From Nephrocerus scutellatus (taxonomy: Eukaryota > Arthropoda > Insecta > Diptera > Pipunculidae), in assembly GCA_947095585.1 (NCBI GenBank), contig OX352762.1, positions 42,146,537 through 42,210,536 on the forward strand: a DNA stretch of 64,000 nt, read 5' to 3'. This document shows, one piece after another, positions 34,440 to 47,004 of this stretch. Numbering within the stretch: the stretch's first letter is position 1; each line of letters starts with the position of its first letter. A program made the position numbers and the translations under genes. The notes below the pieces were generated by a model that made no database searches, was not told the DNA's origin, and saw only the letters and a program-made list of their open reading frames with translations.

Positions 34440-35829
34440 TGCCTTTCCATACAATTTTCCCCATATAGTGGCATCAGATCATTTCATACTGCAATGACTG
34501 TGTTCTGTGTGCGTTGTGCGCGAGCTGTGGGCTGTGAGCAGCGCTGTTTGCTTTACGATTGATGTTGTTGGGTTGCAGTGCTTCGCATGTGTTTTATATT
34601 TCAGCATTTATAGTGGAATTCAGTATAATTTTGGTTATTGGAGCATTTACATGAACATTTTTAATTTTTATGGCTTGTTTTTGTTAAATTTCTTTTTGAC
34701 TTAGATTTCTCATAAGTGCTATACTTTTTGAGGTATTTGCAAAAACTCGATAAACTGTCCAAGAGCTACTTCTGGTTGGCCGATTCTCGCCAAAATCCAC
34801 GGGGACCTCCCAATTTACGTAAAAAGCTTAAATATGAATTTTCATCCCCATAAATTCAGCCGTCTAGCTGTAGAGTGGACACAGACAGAGATTCTTTTCG
34901 CTTTTCTGACTCTGGAGATAAGGACTCTGGAGATAAGGAAAATCTGCAAAAATCCCGAGTTCGAAAATTTTCATGATTACTACACTTCCTTTTACTATGT
35001 AAGGGAAAGTAAAACATGTATTTATCATATGTATACAGGGTGTTAAGGTGATAAATACTTAAAGCGGTTAATTACGGGGAGGGGGGCTTACTAAGATCCT
35101 TCCAATAAAAGCACGATCATGATTGGGGTTTTCTAATATCTACTCACAAAATTGCCGTTCCGTGTGTTAAAATTAGAATTCATTTTTTCATGTCACTTAG
35201 AAAAGCACGTCTTACTTGGACAATGAAGCTACTTTTACGAAGTACGGAGTGACAAACTTACACAACCTTCATCACTGGGATGAATTCAATCCAATGTTGT
35301 CAATCTAGCATCTTCGTAAATTTATTAAGTATAGATCATTTCATTGGTCTTCCATAATATTCGAACGGCTAAATTGAAACAGATACCTGCAACTTTTGAC
35401 GAATCACCTGCAAAAAATTGATAAAATACGTCCCATTACTGACATGTTCTTTCAGCTGGATGGTTCTCCTTGCCACAGTGGACGTAATGTTATTTGCATT
35501 TTCAAATGCATTTTAAATGTATTTTGTTAGTCTAGGTCATCTAACTCCTCTAGTTTTTTTTGTGTGAGGAAGAAATAGAGTGCTGGTATACTCCACAGAA
35601 ATAGAAACTCCTAGAACAGCTTGGAAGGATATTAAAATGCAGTTCAGACGATTTCAATGTACTGCCTCAAACATACTTGAAAAGTTAAAATTCATTTTAC
35701 AAACTTTTAAAATTCATTGGGATCAACTTTATTGGCGGTCCCTTTGTGTTCTGACCAAGTTTACAAATAAATATAAAAGCTGTCAGCCATCAGCATTATA
35801 GGGGGAATAACACAGAATGCTCTAGAATT
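34440..35829. other. Unassigned part of the duplicated tract
   Basis: No recognised coding family. Contains GACTCTGGAGATAAG repeated twice (34909 and 34921) and short frames (34834-35046; 35580-35801) conserved in the inverted copy only because the whole tract is duplicated. Confidence 0.5.
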
Positions 35830-38186
35830 GCAGGTGGCCGTAACTATCTCTGACTGGTGGAAGTGCGATCAAACCTCCACGTGGTGGCTGCCGGTAAGTT
35901 TCCTCCAATGCAGGAAAAGCTGAATGATCGGGCTAGTCCCTTCAAAGTAAGGTTGGCGCGAGGCCAATAACCTCGCCTCCTCCCGTTTCTAGTCAGCGAA
36001 AGAATGAAACTCACCGTTATCGGCTTTAAAGCAATTAATGAACGGCTATGCACCTCATAAACTTTCACGCACCTACAGAGGATTCCCCAGATGATGAAAA
36101 AGAAGAATTCTTTGAATCAGTCGAACGGGAACTCCATGCCTGCCCTCAGTATGATGTAAAAATCATTCTGGGGGGAAATGAATGCTAAAATAGGTAGGGA
36201 GCCAGCGTTCAGGCAATACATTGGCACCCATAGCTTACACGAGAATACTAATGACAATGGACAACGAGTCATAGAGATGGCAGCAAGCAATAATTTGGTC
36301 GTTGCGAGTACAAGGTTTGCGCGTAAAAATATCCACAAAGCCACCTGGGTATCTCCTGATGGAGCCACTCGCAACCAGATAGACCACGTGTTGATAGACC
36401 GCCGCCACAACCCGAACCTGATGACGGTACAAACGTACCGAGGTGCCAACGTCGACTCGGACCACTGTCTTGTTGGTTGGTGCTCCGAGCGCGGATTGCA
36501 TCATCACGAAAGACTGCATCCGCGAATCAGATTCGAGTCAACACGGCTGCCCTTCGCAATGAAGAGACCAGAAACAACTACGGTCAAGCGATAGGACTCG
36601 CCCTAAATGCAGCGAGAGTAAGTCCTTGGGCTGAGATGCCGGGCGTAGAAAAGAAATGGACACGCCTTAAGAATACTGTCATTAGTAATGCTGACTCCAT
36701 TGTAGGCAATAGTCGTAGAGATCGGAACGACTGGTTCGATGACGAATGTAAGCTAGCGACTGAACGTAAGAATGTGCGTACCGAGCAATGCAACAATCTC
36801 ATAGAACGCGAAGATGAATATAAAGAGCTCAGAAGATATGAAAAAACAGTTCACCGGCGAAAGAAAGCAGCCTGGAAGAAGAATCTCGTCCGTGATCTGG
36901 AACAGTACAGAGAGCAAGGACCGCACCAGAAGCGGAAGTTCTACCAAAGAGTCCGCGGTATGACGCAATATTCACCGCGTTGCACATACTGCAAGGACAA
37001 AGAGGGTAATCTGATCGCCGATATTAAAGGCATCTTAGAGCGATGGGAAGAGCACTTTCATGAGTTGAGAAATGACCAGTTAACTGAGGAATTTGAGGCT
37101 CCACCAATGACCGAAGATCATACTATGCTGCCGCCACCAAGAATAGACGAAGTTAGCAGAGCGATAAATTGGCTCAAAAATAATAAGGCCCCGGGATCTG
37201 ATGGGATCGGAAATGATAAAAATAGGAGGCCCCACCTTACACCAAGCAATTCATGAAATAATAGTGCATGTATGGGAAGAAGAAGCTATGCCAGAAGACT
37301 GACGAAGAGGCATCCTGTGCCCCATACATAAGAAGGTAGATATCACAAAATGCAGCAATTATCGTGGTATAACGTTGTTGAGTATCGCTTATAAGACTTT
37401 CTCCCTTATCCTTCAAGACAGGATAGCCCCATACGCTAAAGTCATCATTGGTCCATACCAGTGTGGCTTCATCCCAGGCAAATCAACAACTGATCAGATT
37501 TACACCCTAAGACAGGTGATGGATAAATGTCTAGAGTTTCAAAACTCATTACACCATCTTTTTATAGAGTTTAAAGCCGCCTATGTCCATTCAGATACTG
37601 GCTTACGCAAACGATATTGACATTGTTGGTAGAAACCCAAGAGCTGTACAGAAAGCTTTCATCCAGATAGAGCAGGCGGCACGAAATCTGGGGCTGCACA
37701 TAAATGAGAGCAAAACAAAGTACATGGTGGCCACGTCTGCGAGTAGAAGATCCTACATTGGTCCCTCAATTCAAATAATGGAGCGCGAATTTGAAGTTGT
37801 GCAATCCTTTAACTATCTCGGGTCAACTATAGCAGCCGATAACAGCATGGAACCAGAAATACGCGCAGGGTTGCTTAAAGCCAACAAAGCCTACTATAGT
37901 CTGTCAAGACTCTTCGAATCCAGGAACTTAACCATAACATCCAAGCTGCTGATATATAAGACAATGGTCATACCAGTACTTACATAATAATCCGAGACTT
38001 GGGTGCATAGCAAAAAGCATTCTGCCCTCTTAGCCGCGTTCGAGAGAATTGTTGGCCCCGTATGTGAAGAAGGACGATTCCGAAGACTCTATAATGATGA
38101 GATCTACGAGCTCCGGTGTGCAGGACACCTAGCTCGCATGAGCGAAGAGGATCCTGCTCGGAAAGTCCTTTGCGGTAGGATTTAAA
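35830..38186 (+). pseudogene. APE-type LINE, copy C
   Basis: The most complete 5' end on this strand. SERMKLTVIGFKAINERLC (about 36000) and HAPTEDSPDDEKEEFF belong to the endonuclease. Frame 36178-36594 continues NAKIGREPAFRQYIG and DSDHCLVG. A one-base loss after LVG moves the reading to 36477-37256 (WTRLKNTVIS to NNKAPGSDGIG). Frame 37375-37620 has ITLLSIAYKTFSLILQDRIAPYAKVI. A 255-bp deletion at 37584 removes the middle of the palm. Frame 37583-37987 has LAYANDIDIVGRN, where the catalytic YADD is YAND. The 3' end is cut at 38186, where Gypsy sequence begins. Confidence 0.85.
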
Positions 38187-40505
38187 TTCATTTTATGCTT
38201 TTATTTATTTTGTATTATGACAGAAAAATTTTTTTTCTTTTTTTTTTTTTCCAGTCATTAATTTTTTTTTTAAGTATTTATGTTTTACTGATGTCGTATG
38301 GTGATGGATATGTTATATGTTCTCGATGGTGACGGTGAGGGTGATGGAGTCGTCATTGTTCGGACGTCTGCAAATATGGTTTCGGCGGTAGCCTCCATTG
38401 ATCAGGAAACGTCGCTGTTTCTTAGGAATAAGTGCTCACTCGAACGGTGCCCAAATCTCGGGTGTGACTGGCTCCACTGGCACGAGATGGGAATCGGCTC
38501 TGCTGGTTTGGTATTTTCGTTGGCTTCTTAGGGGTTTGGTGGCGGTTCGCCAAAGATAATGTCCAAGCGAACTGGAATTTTCGTCTTTGGTAGGACTTTG
38601 ACGTTGGTGATGATAGGTTTTCCACCTAGTCCCTCAGTGTTGCTGGTTAAGAGTGTTGGTTGGCGTCTGGGAAACGGTAGTGGTGTGGCAACTGTTCCTT
38701 CTGTTCGTGGAGCTAGTTTACATAGCTGATCTAGCTCATTGGCGGTCGGTGGTAGATTTGGTGGCTGCATCTTCCACGACTGGCTTTGGATTATGGTGGC
38801 ACTGGCCTCTTTGGGATGGGTAGTGGCGGTGTGATCCTGGGGCTTTGGCGCCGGTGCTGAACTGAACCGGTCGGGTGGACATTCTGATAACGACTTCTTG
38901 TTTGTCCTTACCTACGGCGTAAGTGTTCGATGTGAAGTGAACGTAATTTATTATTTTTTTCAGATATTTTATGTGTGCTGTGATTTTTCCGCGTTGGTCA
39001 CCTTCCAATAGGTAGACCACGGGTGAGAGCTTTCGGTAAGGGCCGACGAATCTTGGTGTGAGTTTCGCTGCAAATTGGTGAGCTGCTGATGAGAGCGGTC
39101 GCTGGTGGTAATAAACAAATTCTTCGACGGCTGGTGAACATGGTCGGCGGCGGAAGTCTTAGTAATACTTTTACCATATTCGGGGGTGTTTGGCAGTCGC
39201 AGTTCGCGGCCGAATATCCCGTTGCAACATGACGGCTGGTATTAAAGGTAGCATTAGTTCTGGGAGGTGTTCGTCCCACTTTGGATGATCTTGTCAGACA
39301 TATTGTGCGATCAAGGTTTTTATTACCCGATTCATCTTCTCGGTTGGGTTTTCTTGCGGTGTGTAAGGGGGCGTAAATCTTTACTATATATGGAGCTCAG
39401 CCAAGAGTTTCTGGAACAGCTTGCTTCTAGCGGCTTAAATTTTTTTTCGGAGTCCACGAATCATGGCAGCAGAATTCTGTCCACTTCGTAAACTTGTCGT
39501 GAAAAACCAGAATCATTGTATTACCGTTTGTGGATCGGTGGAGTGGGCCATTAAAGTCTGAACTGACAATATCCCATCGCTGTGAAGTTGTAGTTATATG
39601 CATTTTCCCGGGTGTTTTGCTTGTAGGGAATTTGTATTGTATACACATCGGACACTTCCGTACAAACCGGGCGACCTCTCATAATCCAGGCCAAAAAAAA
39701 GTTTGAGCTATTCGAGATATTGTTTTGGCGACTCCCAAATGGCCTGCAGTTACGTCGTTGTGGTTTTCTTTTAGTACTTGCTAGCGTAGCGGTTTCGATA
39801 CGCAAATTTTCCAGGCGGCTGAACTGGCCTCGGTGTAACAAATACGATTTAATATATGTCTGTAGAGCGTCCCCGTCGGTGACTGAATAGTTTCTTTCCA
39901 CGTCAAAGAGTACGACTATCGTATGCGAAAACATCTTCCTGATTTCCTATTCTTTGCGACAGAACGGCTCCGAGTCCATCGACACTGGTATATGTCTGAA
40001 CTAAGAATTGTTTAGTGAAGTCTGGGCAGGCGAGGATTGGTGATTCGGTTAATTTTGTCTTAAGTGTTTGGAAAGCATCTTCTTGGGCGGTTTCCCAGAT
40101 CCATTTGTGTACCTTTTTTAGTAATCTGGTGAGTGGAACCACGAGGTTATTCCAAGTACTCTCCGTAGTTCTTTTATATTTTTGGGCACTAGTAATGTCC
40201 TGATAGCATCAATTTTTCCTGGGTCAGTATGTATGCCAATTTACTTGACAACATGTCTTAAATATCTGATTCCGGAACGCCCGAATTCGCTTTTTTTAGG
40301 ATTAATTTTTAACTGGACTATTTTTAGCCGTCGGAAGACTTCAGTTCAGGCCGCCATGTGTTCGGTAAATGTGCGACCAATAATAATTATATCATCTAAG
40401 TAGGCAAAAGCGAAGGGTTTCAATTCAGGACTAATTACTTGGTCGAGCAGTCGCTGGAATTTGGCCGGTACGGAATGTAAGCCAAAAGGCATAATTTATA
40501 ATTTT
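38187..40505 (-). pseudogene. Ty3/Gypsy pol, minus strand
   Basis: Read right to left: reverse transcriptase from PFGLHSVPAKFQRLLDQVI with YLDD at 40391-40402; RNase H 40142-39903 (PDFTKQFLVQTYTSVDGLGAVLSQ); integrase zinc region and core near 39700-39427 (CIQYKFPTSKTPGKM, WDIVSSDFNGPLHRSTNGN, FHDKFTKWTEF). The second catalytic aspartate block (DNGxQF) is absent. The text resumes at PQENPTE-like sequence and NTSRHVATGYSAAN. The C-terminal domain reads FVGPYRKLSP / VVYLLEGDQRGKITAHIKYLKK (39020-38900). A proline-rich tail follows to 38190. Several frameshifts. The right end at 40505 is truncated within reverse transcriptase. Confidence 0.82.
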
Positions 40506-40603
40506 ATAATTTTTGTGCTAACAGAAAATTCACTTAAAAGTTGGGTAAACACAAAAACGGTATTGTTAACATCAAGTTATTTTAAGAATTAATAATAAGG
40601 ACA

Positions 40604-40915
40604 ATGAAAAGGTTAAATCTTTATTTAATGAGACAACGACAGTATACCATTCCTCGTCTGGAACTTTGCACCTCTAGTCTCCTTGCGGCCACATTGGATA
40701 ATGTTCGCACCGCTCTAGGCCTGCAAACAGCACACTACTACCTCTGGTCGGACTCCAGCATCGTTTTGTGTTGGTTGCGAAAGGAACCATCGACATTCAA
40801 GCCCTACGTCGCAACCCGATAGCGACAGATCCAGAAGTTGACGTCCCCCGGACGTTGGCATAACGTCCGATCTGTGCAGAAACCAGCTGATTGTATACTT
40901 TTCTAATAAAGGGCC
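40604..40915 (+). pseudogene. BEL/Pao RNase H fragment
   Basis: Frame 40604-40822 contains TIPRLELCTSSLLAAT and YYLWSDSSIVLCWLRKEPSTFKPYVATR, the glutamate and third aspartate motifs of BEL/Pao RNase H. After a stop, IQKLTSPGRWHNV and PADC continue the domain. An isolated fragment; neighbouring pol is missing. Confidence 0.78.
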
Positions 40916-40949
40916 TGAAAGATGGTCACACTTCAGAACTCCCAACTCC

Positions 40950-42230
40950 AGGAATATAAAGAAGAAATTGAATTTTTAAAAGTACCCAGTTATGTACCAT
41001 TAACATTATGTTTCAGCTGTCTCCAGATAGGAAAGTACAAAACCTGCGAAATATGAGGTATGTTGGAGGTCATGTCGTGAACTCCAAAAGATTTGAAGAA
41101 GTGGGGTTCTGCAATGTCCCCGTTGCCAACGGTTCAGATATACTTCCTTCGAATAAATTTCTGGTGCGTATAATGCCAGAATTCACATGAACCGGCCAAG
41201 GGCGCAATTCAAAAAGATACAAGCAAGGAGCAGCTGTTCTGTGTAGTCTGCGCAAAGCTGGGCATCCAGCATCTTTACAGAGACCTTGCTGAACGCATAT
41301 AAACAGAAAAAAATCAAACGCAGCACAATAGAAGGCTACACAAAAAACCGCTAACATTGGAAATTACCTTCGTTTACCGAAATGACTCACACACATACAG
41401 TTTCAAATACTAAGTGAAAGCTTAGAGAATAAGTTAAACAATTTTGCCAAATTATTAGCCCAACAGTCGGTGCAAATTGTATGCATTTTAAATGGTCTAC
41501 ATTGAGGGAATGTCTAGCACTCAGAATAGCTGCCGTACATGTCAACTCCATTATCTCCGTTGCCAGACGTGGAGAAGTTCTGCAACTGCGAACCCCTTTG
41601 TTGATGCACCATTAGCACTATTGCCGCATAATAGCGACCACAATGCGATATTAATGGTAGCTTAATTTGCTGATAAATCTCTATTTGCCGTCGCAACACA
41701 ATCAGGAATTCCTAAATGAAATTTAGGGAAAACAAATTTCTTCTTTTCCTCTTCTGATATTCCTAACAACAGGAATATGATGAAAGAAGAAGCACGCAGA
41801 TTTACAGAATATGACGGCATTTCTTTAATGTACCGATCAATAGTAAATTAATAAGGCTGAACAGTAAAACAGTAATTCAGAAACAGAATCAACAACTACT
41901 GGAGGCAATGTGCTGAAAATATAATAAAGACAGATTCAAGAAACATGTTTCCTATAAAAAAAATCTATTTTTAATCCCTATAATGAGGTCGTTGTCCTAG
42001 AGCATTAGAGTAATTCAATTCCCAAGCTGGGATTGATACCCGAACAACATCAATGATTTACAACAACTTTGTTGCCCTCAGCTACGATAACGGTTTAAAA
42101 AGATCGTGGGTGTAAAAGTTATAGCCATCCGGTCCATCTGAATTAAACTATTTTTCGTCATAAAAGACTAATTTTTTCAGTTATTCAAACATGCTCAGTC
42201 TCTGATTTTAGCTGTCGAAACAGCTGAGTT
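40950..42230. other. No recognised feature
   Basis: Short frames (for example 41008-41190 plus and 41070-41357 minus) have no family I recognise and no repeat partner in the window. Probably further decayed transposon or spacer. Confidence 0.4.
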
Positions 42231-42235
42231 GGTGG

Positions 42236-42469
42236 CTAGTCTGACAATTTTTCGTTTTTCCGTTGCTGTAAGTGCTTTGGAAACTTTTCCTTTTTAATTT
42301 TTCCCGTTTTAGGATCCTTTAAATTATTGCCATTCATGATCACCGCCATTGATCTTGCAACCGATAGCACAACACAGTTGTCTCTTGTACGCCGTCGTGT
42401 TCGGATGTGTTGCGTGCTACGCATCGACACTTTAATAATAAAAAATACAACAACAAAAACCAGCAGCAA
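42236..42469 (-). CDS. Unrecognised 77-residue frame
   Basis: Begins with a hydrophobic stretch (MLLVFVVVFFIIKV) and ends in a basic region (NLKDPKTGKIKKEKFPKHLQQRK). The lysine-rich part reads like real protein, whereas the start may lie further in, at MNGNNLKDP. On the opposite strand the same area has a CAGCAGCAA-rich, 5'-UTR-like composition. No family recognised; could be noise. Confidence 0.2.
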   Translation of the reverse strand: MLLVFVVVFFIIKVSMRSTQHIRTRRRTRDNCVVLSVARSMAVIMNGNNLKDPKTGKIKKEKFPKHLQQRKNEKLSD

Positions 42470-42831
42470 TTGCTAAAGCAAAGAAAGAAAAACCGGTTCG
42501 TCTGTGCCAATTTTTGTTAGTGCAAAGTGCAGTGTGTAGTTCGTTCATCCCATCCACAACAGCTGAACTGAACAATTTTGAGAATTATATTGTTCTAAGC
42601 TTGCATGCTCAGTGTGATGTTCTAATTTTTTAGTAATCAAATAATGGATTGTTAGTGTTTGTATCTTCTGGTGATTTTAATTATTTTGTCGTGAAGGTAT
42701 AACAATAGCGACAATTTGTGTCAAGCGGTAAGTTGTGTTTTGTGTGTTTGTTTTTGTAGTAATTTAATTTAGAGTAGACCTCAGCAACATACTTGGGCTG
42801 AGATCGAATTTTTTCGTTTTGTATGCCCGTA

Positions 42832-43287
42832 TTAATGCCAACAGTCCTGTAATGGTGCGTCACCTAACGCGAGCCTTGCCTTGAGCTTGTCACACATGTG
42901 AGTTTGTAGAAGGAAGGTAGCATGGCAACGAAAGTCTGTCTGCGGCTCAACTGGTTGTGCCATATCGAATGATTCTCCGGTATATTTCCAGACCGCAGTA
43001 CTCATACTTATGGTATCACCTGCATGGGAGTGAGGGAGTATGCTGCATCTCACAAAAACGTACGAGATGCACTTATTTCTTTTTGTCATTGCATTTGACT
43101 GGAACATCGCTAAAAAAGTATGGGAAGAATATTCTCGAACAACTTGCGTTGTTGTCAGTAAAAAGGAATTCTGGCTGTCTGGCGGACAATGAGGGGAGTC
43201 GAATTTCAACCACCAGAAGAGATGGTGATTCTGTCGGTCTGCAGCATCGTGTAAGTGTCTGGATAGACGGTGTCGGTTGCTCATCAC
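42832..43287 (-). CDS. Unrecognised 151-residue open frame
   Basis: The longest unassigned frame of the window (132 residues are open on the plus strand at 42957-43355 in the same place). Neither translation shows a motif I recognise. The adjoining 43290-43510 is a dispersed repeat, so this may be part of an unclassified element. Confidence 0.2.
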   Translation of the reverse strand: MMSNRHRLSRHLHDAADRQNHHLFWWLKFDSPHCPPDSQNSFLLTTTQVVREYSSHTFLAMFQSNAMTKRNKCISYVFVRCSILPHSHAGDTISMSTAVWKYTGESFDMAQPVEPQTDFRCHATFLLQTHMCDKLKARLALGDAPLQDCWH

Positions 43288-43289
43288 TT

Positions 43290-44352
43290 AATAAAGCTCC
43301 CCAAGTGAAGAAGGTTTTAGAAAATGTATATTTAAACGAAGCTTACAAGAAATGAGAAACAGAGAAAAAAACAAAAGTTGAAAGAACAGTGTGTGAAACG
43401 CCAACTCCAATCGTCATTACACGACCTCCATCTTGAAAGAAAAAACGTGGTGAAATTGTAAATCATTTTCCTGGATGTTATTCCGAATTAAATTTATCGC
43501 ATATTAACTATTAGCGGCAATACCCGGTGTTTACCGGCTGCCATATCCCACCGAACCCCACCCAACTGACCACCCGCACACTGACCTCCCACCCACTGAC
43601 CTCCCACCGACTGACTCACCGCCCAATTACCCATCTCCACCCATTAACAACCTCAGCCACCCAGAAAACTTTAAAATCGACTCTTTTTAAAATAAACTTG
43701 AAAAACTTAAAACTTGATGTTATGGAGACCCTTTGACTCAGGAGTCTGACTACTTTCAAAATATGCCTATTATGTGTTCATTATGGTATAAAACCCATAT
43801 GCAAAGTTTGAACGCGATCGATTAATAAAAACATGCAATTTGTAAAAACAAAAAAAAATTCGTATGGTGACACCTTGACCTAGGAGTCTGACCACTTTCA
43901 AAATATGCCTATTAAGTGCCTATTATGGTAGAAAACCAACATGCAAAGTTAGAATGCGATCGGTTGAAGCGTTTGGCAGTCCATACCGGACATACATACA
44001 TAGTTTCACTTTTATATATATAGATTAATTAACTGCGCAAATATTTACAAATTGTGCCGGACGTTTGGAGTTCAAATTTGTGCTTTGATCGTCAATTGTT
44101 TGGTTATACAATAGGCAAAGTTTTCCTGTTCGCCCCACGAGGATTCAAGTTAAACAGGCCCATGGTACCGAGAACCTTACTTGTTTCTCTGTGTGCTACG
44201 CGAGCTAATTTTTGCGACGACTGCCTATCGATTGGTAATCGCACCGGCAAGGATTCATTGCGCATTCAACCCAAGGAATAGCACCACTCAGTCCGAGCTC
44301 CAACAAACACCCACATCGAGCATAACGCGCTTGGTTCGTATTTAGTTTTTTC
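43290..44352 (+). repeat. Dispersed repeat family 1, copy 1 (interrupted)
   Basis: 43290-43511 and 44025-44352 match 50118-50345 and 50336-50665 (CCCCAAGTGAARAA, CCTCCATCTTGAAAG, TTCGCCCCAMGAGGATTCAAG, GCACCGGCAAGGATTCATTG). Copy 1 is split by the insert at 43512-44024. Function unknown; short frames (44054-44281) are not clearly coding. Confidence 0.8.
43512..44024 (+). mobile_element. Insert with CCCACTGACC-type simple repeat and 150-bp duplications
   Basis: About 510 bp within dispersed repeat family 1. Begins GCGGCAATACCCGG and contains a C/A-rich block of CCCACTGACCT-like units (43555-43660). It then has two copies of a GGAGTCTGACTACTTTCAAA-type unit (43738 and 43878) and ends CATACATACATAGTTTCAC then TATATATAGATT. 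A clean break is visible by comparison with 50336. Non-autonomous; family not assigned. Confidence 0.65.
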
Positions 44353-44369
44353 TTTGGCTGCCTATGGAC

Positions 44370-44510
44370 TAGCGGTAACAACCAGATTAGCTTAGCTTAG
44401 GGTCGTTGCAATCCAGCTTTACTTATCGCAGTCGCATGAGCGTTATCACCCCAGGATTGAGAGGATACATTACACTAGTTTCCTAAAAATAAAAAAAGGG
44501 AAAGCGGGAT
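44370..44510 (+). repeat. Dispersed repeat family 2, copy 1
   Basis: GCGGTAACAACCAGATTAGC to CACTAGTTTCCTAAAAA matches 56868-57000 at roughly nine bases in ten. It directly follows dispersed repeat family 1. Confidence 0.8.
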
Positions 44511-44799
44511 TTGGCTTTATTTATTTATTTATTTAACCGCCACCATCGCCTGCGACGCCAAACTGCTGCGTCATCAAAAACCCCATATGGCATTCCGTTG
44601 TATTTACTAAATTGACAATGTTGCTGCTGCTCGTCGTTGCTGTATTTATTTGCCTTAGCAAAGATGCCGCCAGACTACAACGCAACGGAGCGAGGTATCG
44701 GGTGTCAGCACACAGCGCCCAGTCGATGAGTGGACGACGATGTGCAGCACAAGCGATGAGTCGTCGCAGTGTGCGTCGTCAGCGAAATGATAATACATA

Positions 44800-46680
44800 C
44801 GTGGTCGTGGGTATCAGTATGTAGGCATCAAAGTGAGTGCAATACGAACCGTATGCATACGGAACGTAGAGGGACTTTGTACGACTGGCGGTGTGGAATG
44901 GGACATCGCCAACTTGCGTTTCAGGTACAAGATGAGCGGGGCGCCGATGAGGAAATCGCCCGGGGTGATGGGACTCAAATGCTGCTAAGTCCTCCTTGGG
45001 GTACCGGTTCGCTCGAACCAATGCGATGTCATTGTCGCTGTACAGATCTGGGCAGGGTCCACGCTTGCTTGTGAATTGGTTGAACGCATCCATGAAAGCC
45101 TGGGATGAAAGGTCTTCGATGATCTCGATGTGTACAACCTTCGTTGCCATGCAAACGAAGATTGCCAAGTAGCTCTTGACCGTTGTGCGAATTCGTTTGG
45201 GTTCAACTCGGACGAAGAAGAGACCAAAGTAGTCGGCTCCAGAGGCCAAAAACGGGCGTGCTGAGTTGACTCGTTGGCCTGACAACGAAGCCATTTGTTG
45301 CTGGATGATCGCTCCGCGGTGTCTTCGACAGGTGGTGCATTTGCAGCAAAGTCTGCACAGCTTGTCGTCCATGTAGAATCCAGTATTTCTGCCGCAGCGT
45401 CTGCAGCATGGGTTGGACACTGCCATGTAGGGTCACGTCGTGCGCCTGGCGAACCAACAGTCAAACCAAAGCACCAGTTTTCGGCAAGACGATGTGAAAC
45501 CGCCTGCTTATGCGGTAGGGAGGCATGCGTGAGTCCATCTCCGACTCGTAGTACTCCCCGAGTATCCAGGTACGGGCTGAGTGAGAGTAGCGGGCTGCTA
45601 CTTGACAGTGGTGACCTGTTGCGCAGCTGCTGCACCTTTTGAGGGAAAGTGGCAGCCTGCTCTATGATAATGAGTCGTTCCAATGCGTGGTCGAGTTCAT
45701 CCGCTCCGACTACTGGTCACTTTAGTAGGTCACGATAAGTGCTCCGCCAACGGAGCATGTAGCCGATGGTATGAAGTACCTGTGGTAGTGTGCTGAAGCG
45801 CTCAGTCAACAGAATCTCAAGCCTGTGGGGAATGAAATCTTCAGTTCTTCTGCCACTTGTGCAAGGTCGTCAGCGTGAAGCTGCCCAGGTGGGCCTAATG
45901 GCTGCAGGCAGTTGAAGCAGACCCCCGACGTCCTAGCGACATTGAGGCGCCGACCCGTGTCCAACTGCTCGAACCTTTTGCACTGGTATAACCGGTGAGG
46001 GCCATGGCAGTGCCCGCATCGGTTCTCTGGAACTGCAACGACGTGAGTCTAGGCAACGGGAAACGTCTTTTGTTGCTGTTATCCACCTGTCTGCTGTTGA
46101 CCCGATGTAGAAGGGGGCTGGATCTCTGTCGCCAAGCTGTGGGCCTGATGAGTCAAGAACTCGAGCAGGCTGGTGAGAGTGGGGATGCATGCACCAACCT
46201 TGCTGGGTCATCTTCTGCAAACGGGACACAACAATAGGGACCATTAAGGTGTCCCAACTGGACACTGGTTGTCTCATCACTCAAAGTGCACGGAGTGATG
46301 TTTGCACGGTATCCACGATCCGTAGCAAGGCACTTGAGCATTCGCCCTGGGCTGCCTTCAGGTTAAGGAGAAACATGGGTTTCGCACAACATTCGTGGGT
46401 TTTCGAACCTCTCTTTAAGCTCACTCCAGAGTTATTCGAAGCCACCGAGGCCTATGCTGCCAGACTGGACTCGTCCACGACTGCCAGCAGATAATCGTAA
46501 GCCTGAATGCCCTCAGCTGTTGCAACGCTCACCAGTGCTATGTGTGCTGCCATGAAGCGTTCGTAATGCGTTTCTATCGAACGTTGGTTTAGGCGGATTC
46601 AGACCTCATCCAAATACGTCACGTCCATAGTGACAGTGCGTTGATTAAAATCAGCCATGTTCAACACAAATCACTCACGA
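44800..46680 (-). pseudogene. Third BEL/Pao element: gag start and partial pol
   Basis: Gag starts near 46660 (MADFNQRTVTMDVTYLDE, then RFMAAHIALVSVATAEGIQAYDYLL). Broken frames to 45700 hold gag and protease remains. The connection region reads LERLIIIEQAATFPQKVQQL and YLDTRGVLRVG (45683-45500). Integrase frame 45426-44779 has C-rich zinc residues, RPFLASGADYFGLFFVRV, SYLAIFVCMATKVVHIEII, and SDN without the rest of the NGTNF motif. The chain then jumps to DUF5641-like text. Reverse transcriptase and RNase H are gone. Confidence 0.78.
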
Positions 46681-47004
46681 CACCGAACAAAAGGCAAAGA
46701 GCTATGGACAGAGACAAGAAGCCAATGAGCGTTGCCAAAAATACACAATATGACGTTAGCCAACCGTGGCCGTATGCGCACATAACACGACGAACGATGT
46801 AGGGGTAATTAAATTTGGTATTGCCAGAAAACACACAAATACGGCAGGACGGGAACAGACAAGCGTAATGCGTTGCCACGAATACACTACCGCAAAATCC
46901 AAAATCACGAAAGTCAACTCGTTGGATACGGAAAGTCAACAGCGTGTCCACACGAGCACAAATTTAAAACTGTTTAATTAATCAATCCTCAAGAAGGTAC
47001 CAAA

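Larger units (their letters stand above)
33400..37584 (+). repeat. Left copy of a 4.2-kb inverted duplication
   Basis: Matches the reverse complement of 59840-64000: coordinates of paired features sum to about 97424 over the whole stretch (for example 34834 with 62590, 36178 with 61246, 37256 with 60168). Translated frames differ by only a few residues. The left copy ends at an internal deletion of 255 bp at 37584 relative to the right copy. Confidence 0.9.

Noticed and set aside
45295..45642. 115-residue plus-strand frame
   Set aside because: Antisense of the BEL integrase and connection region on the minus strand.
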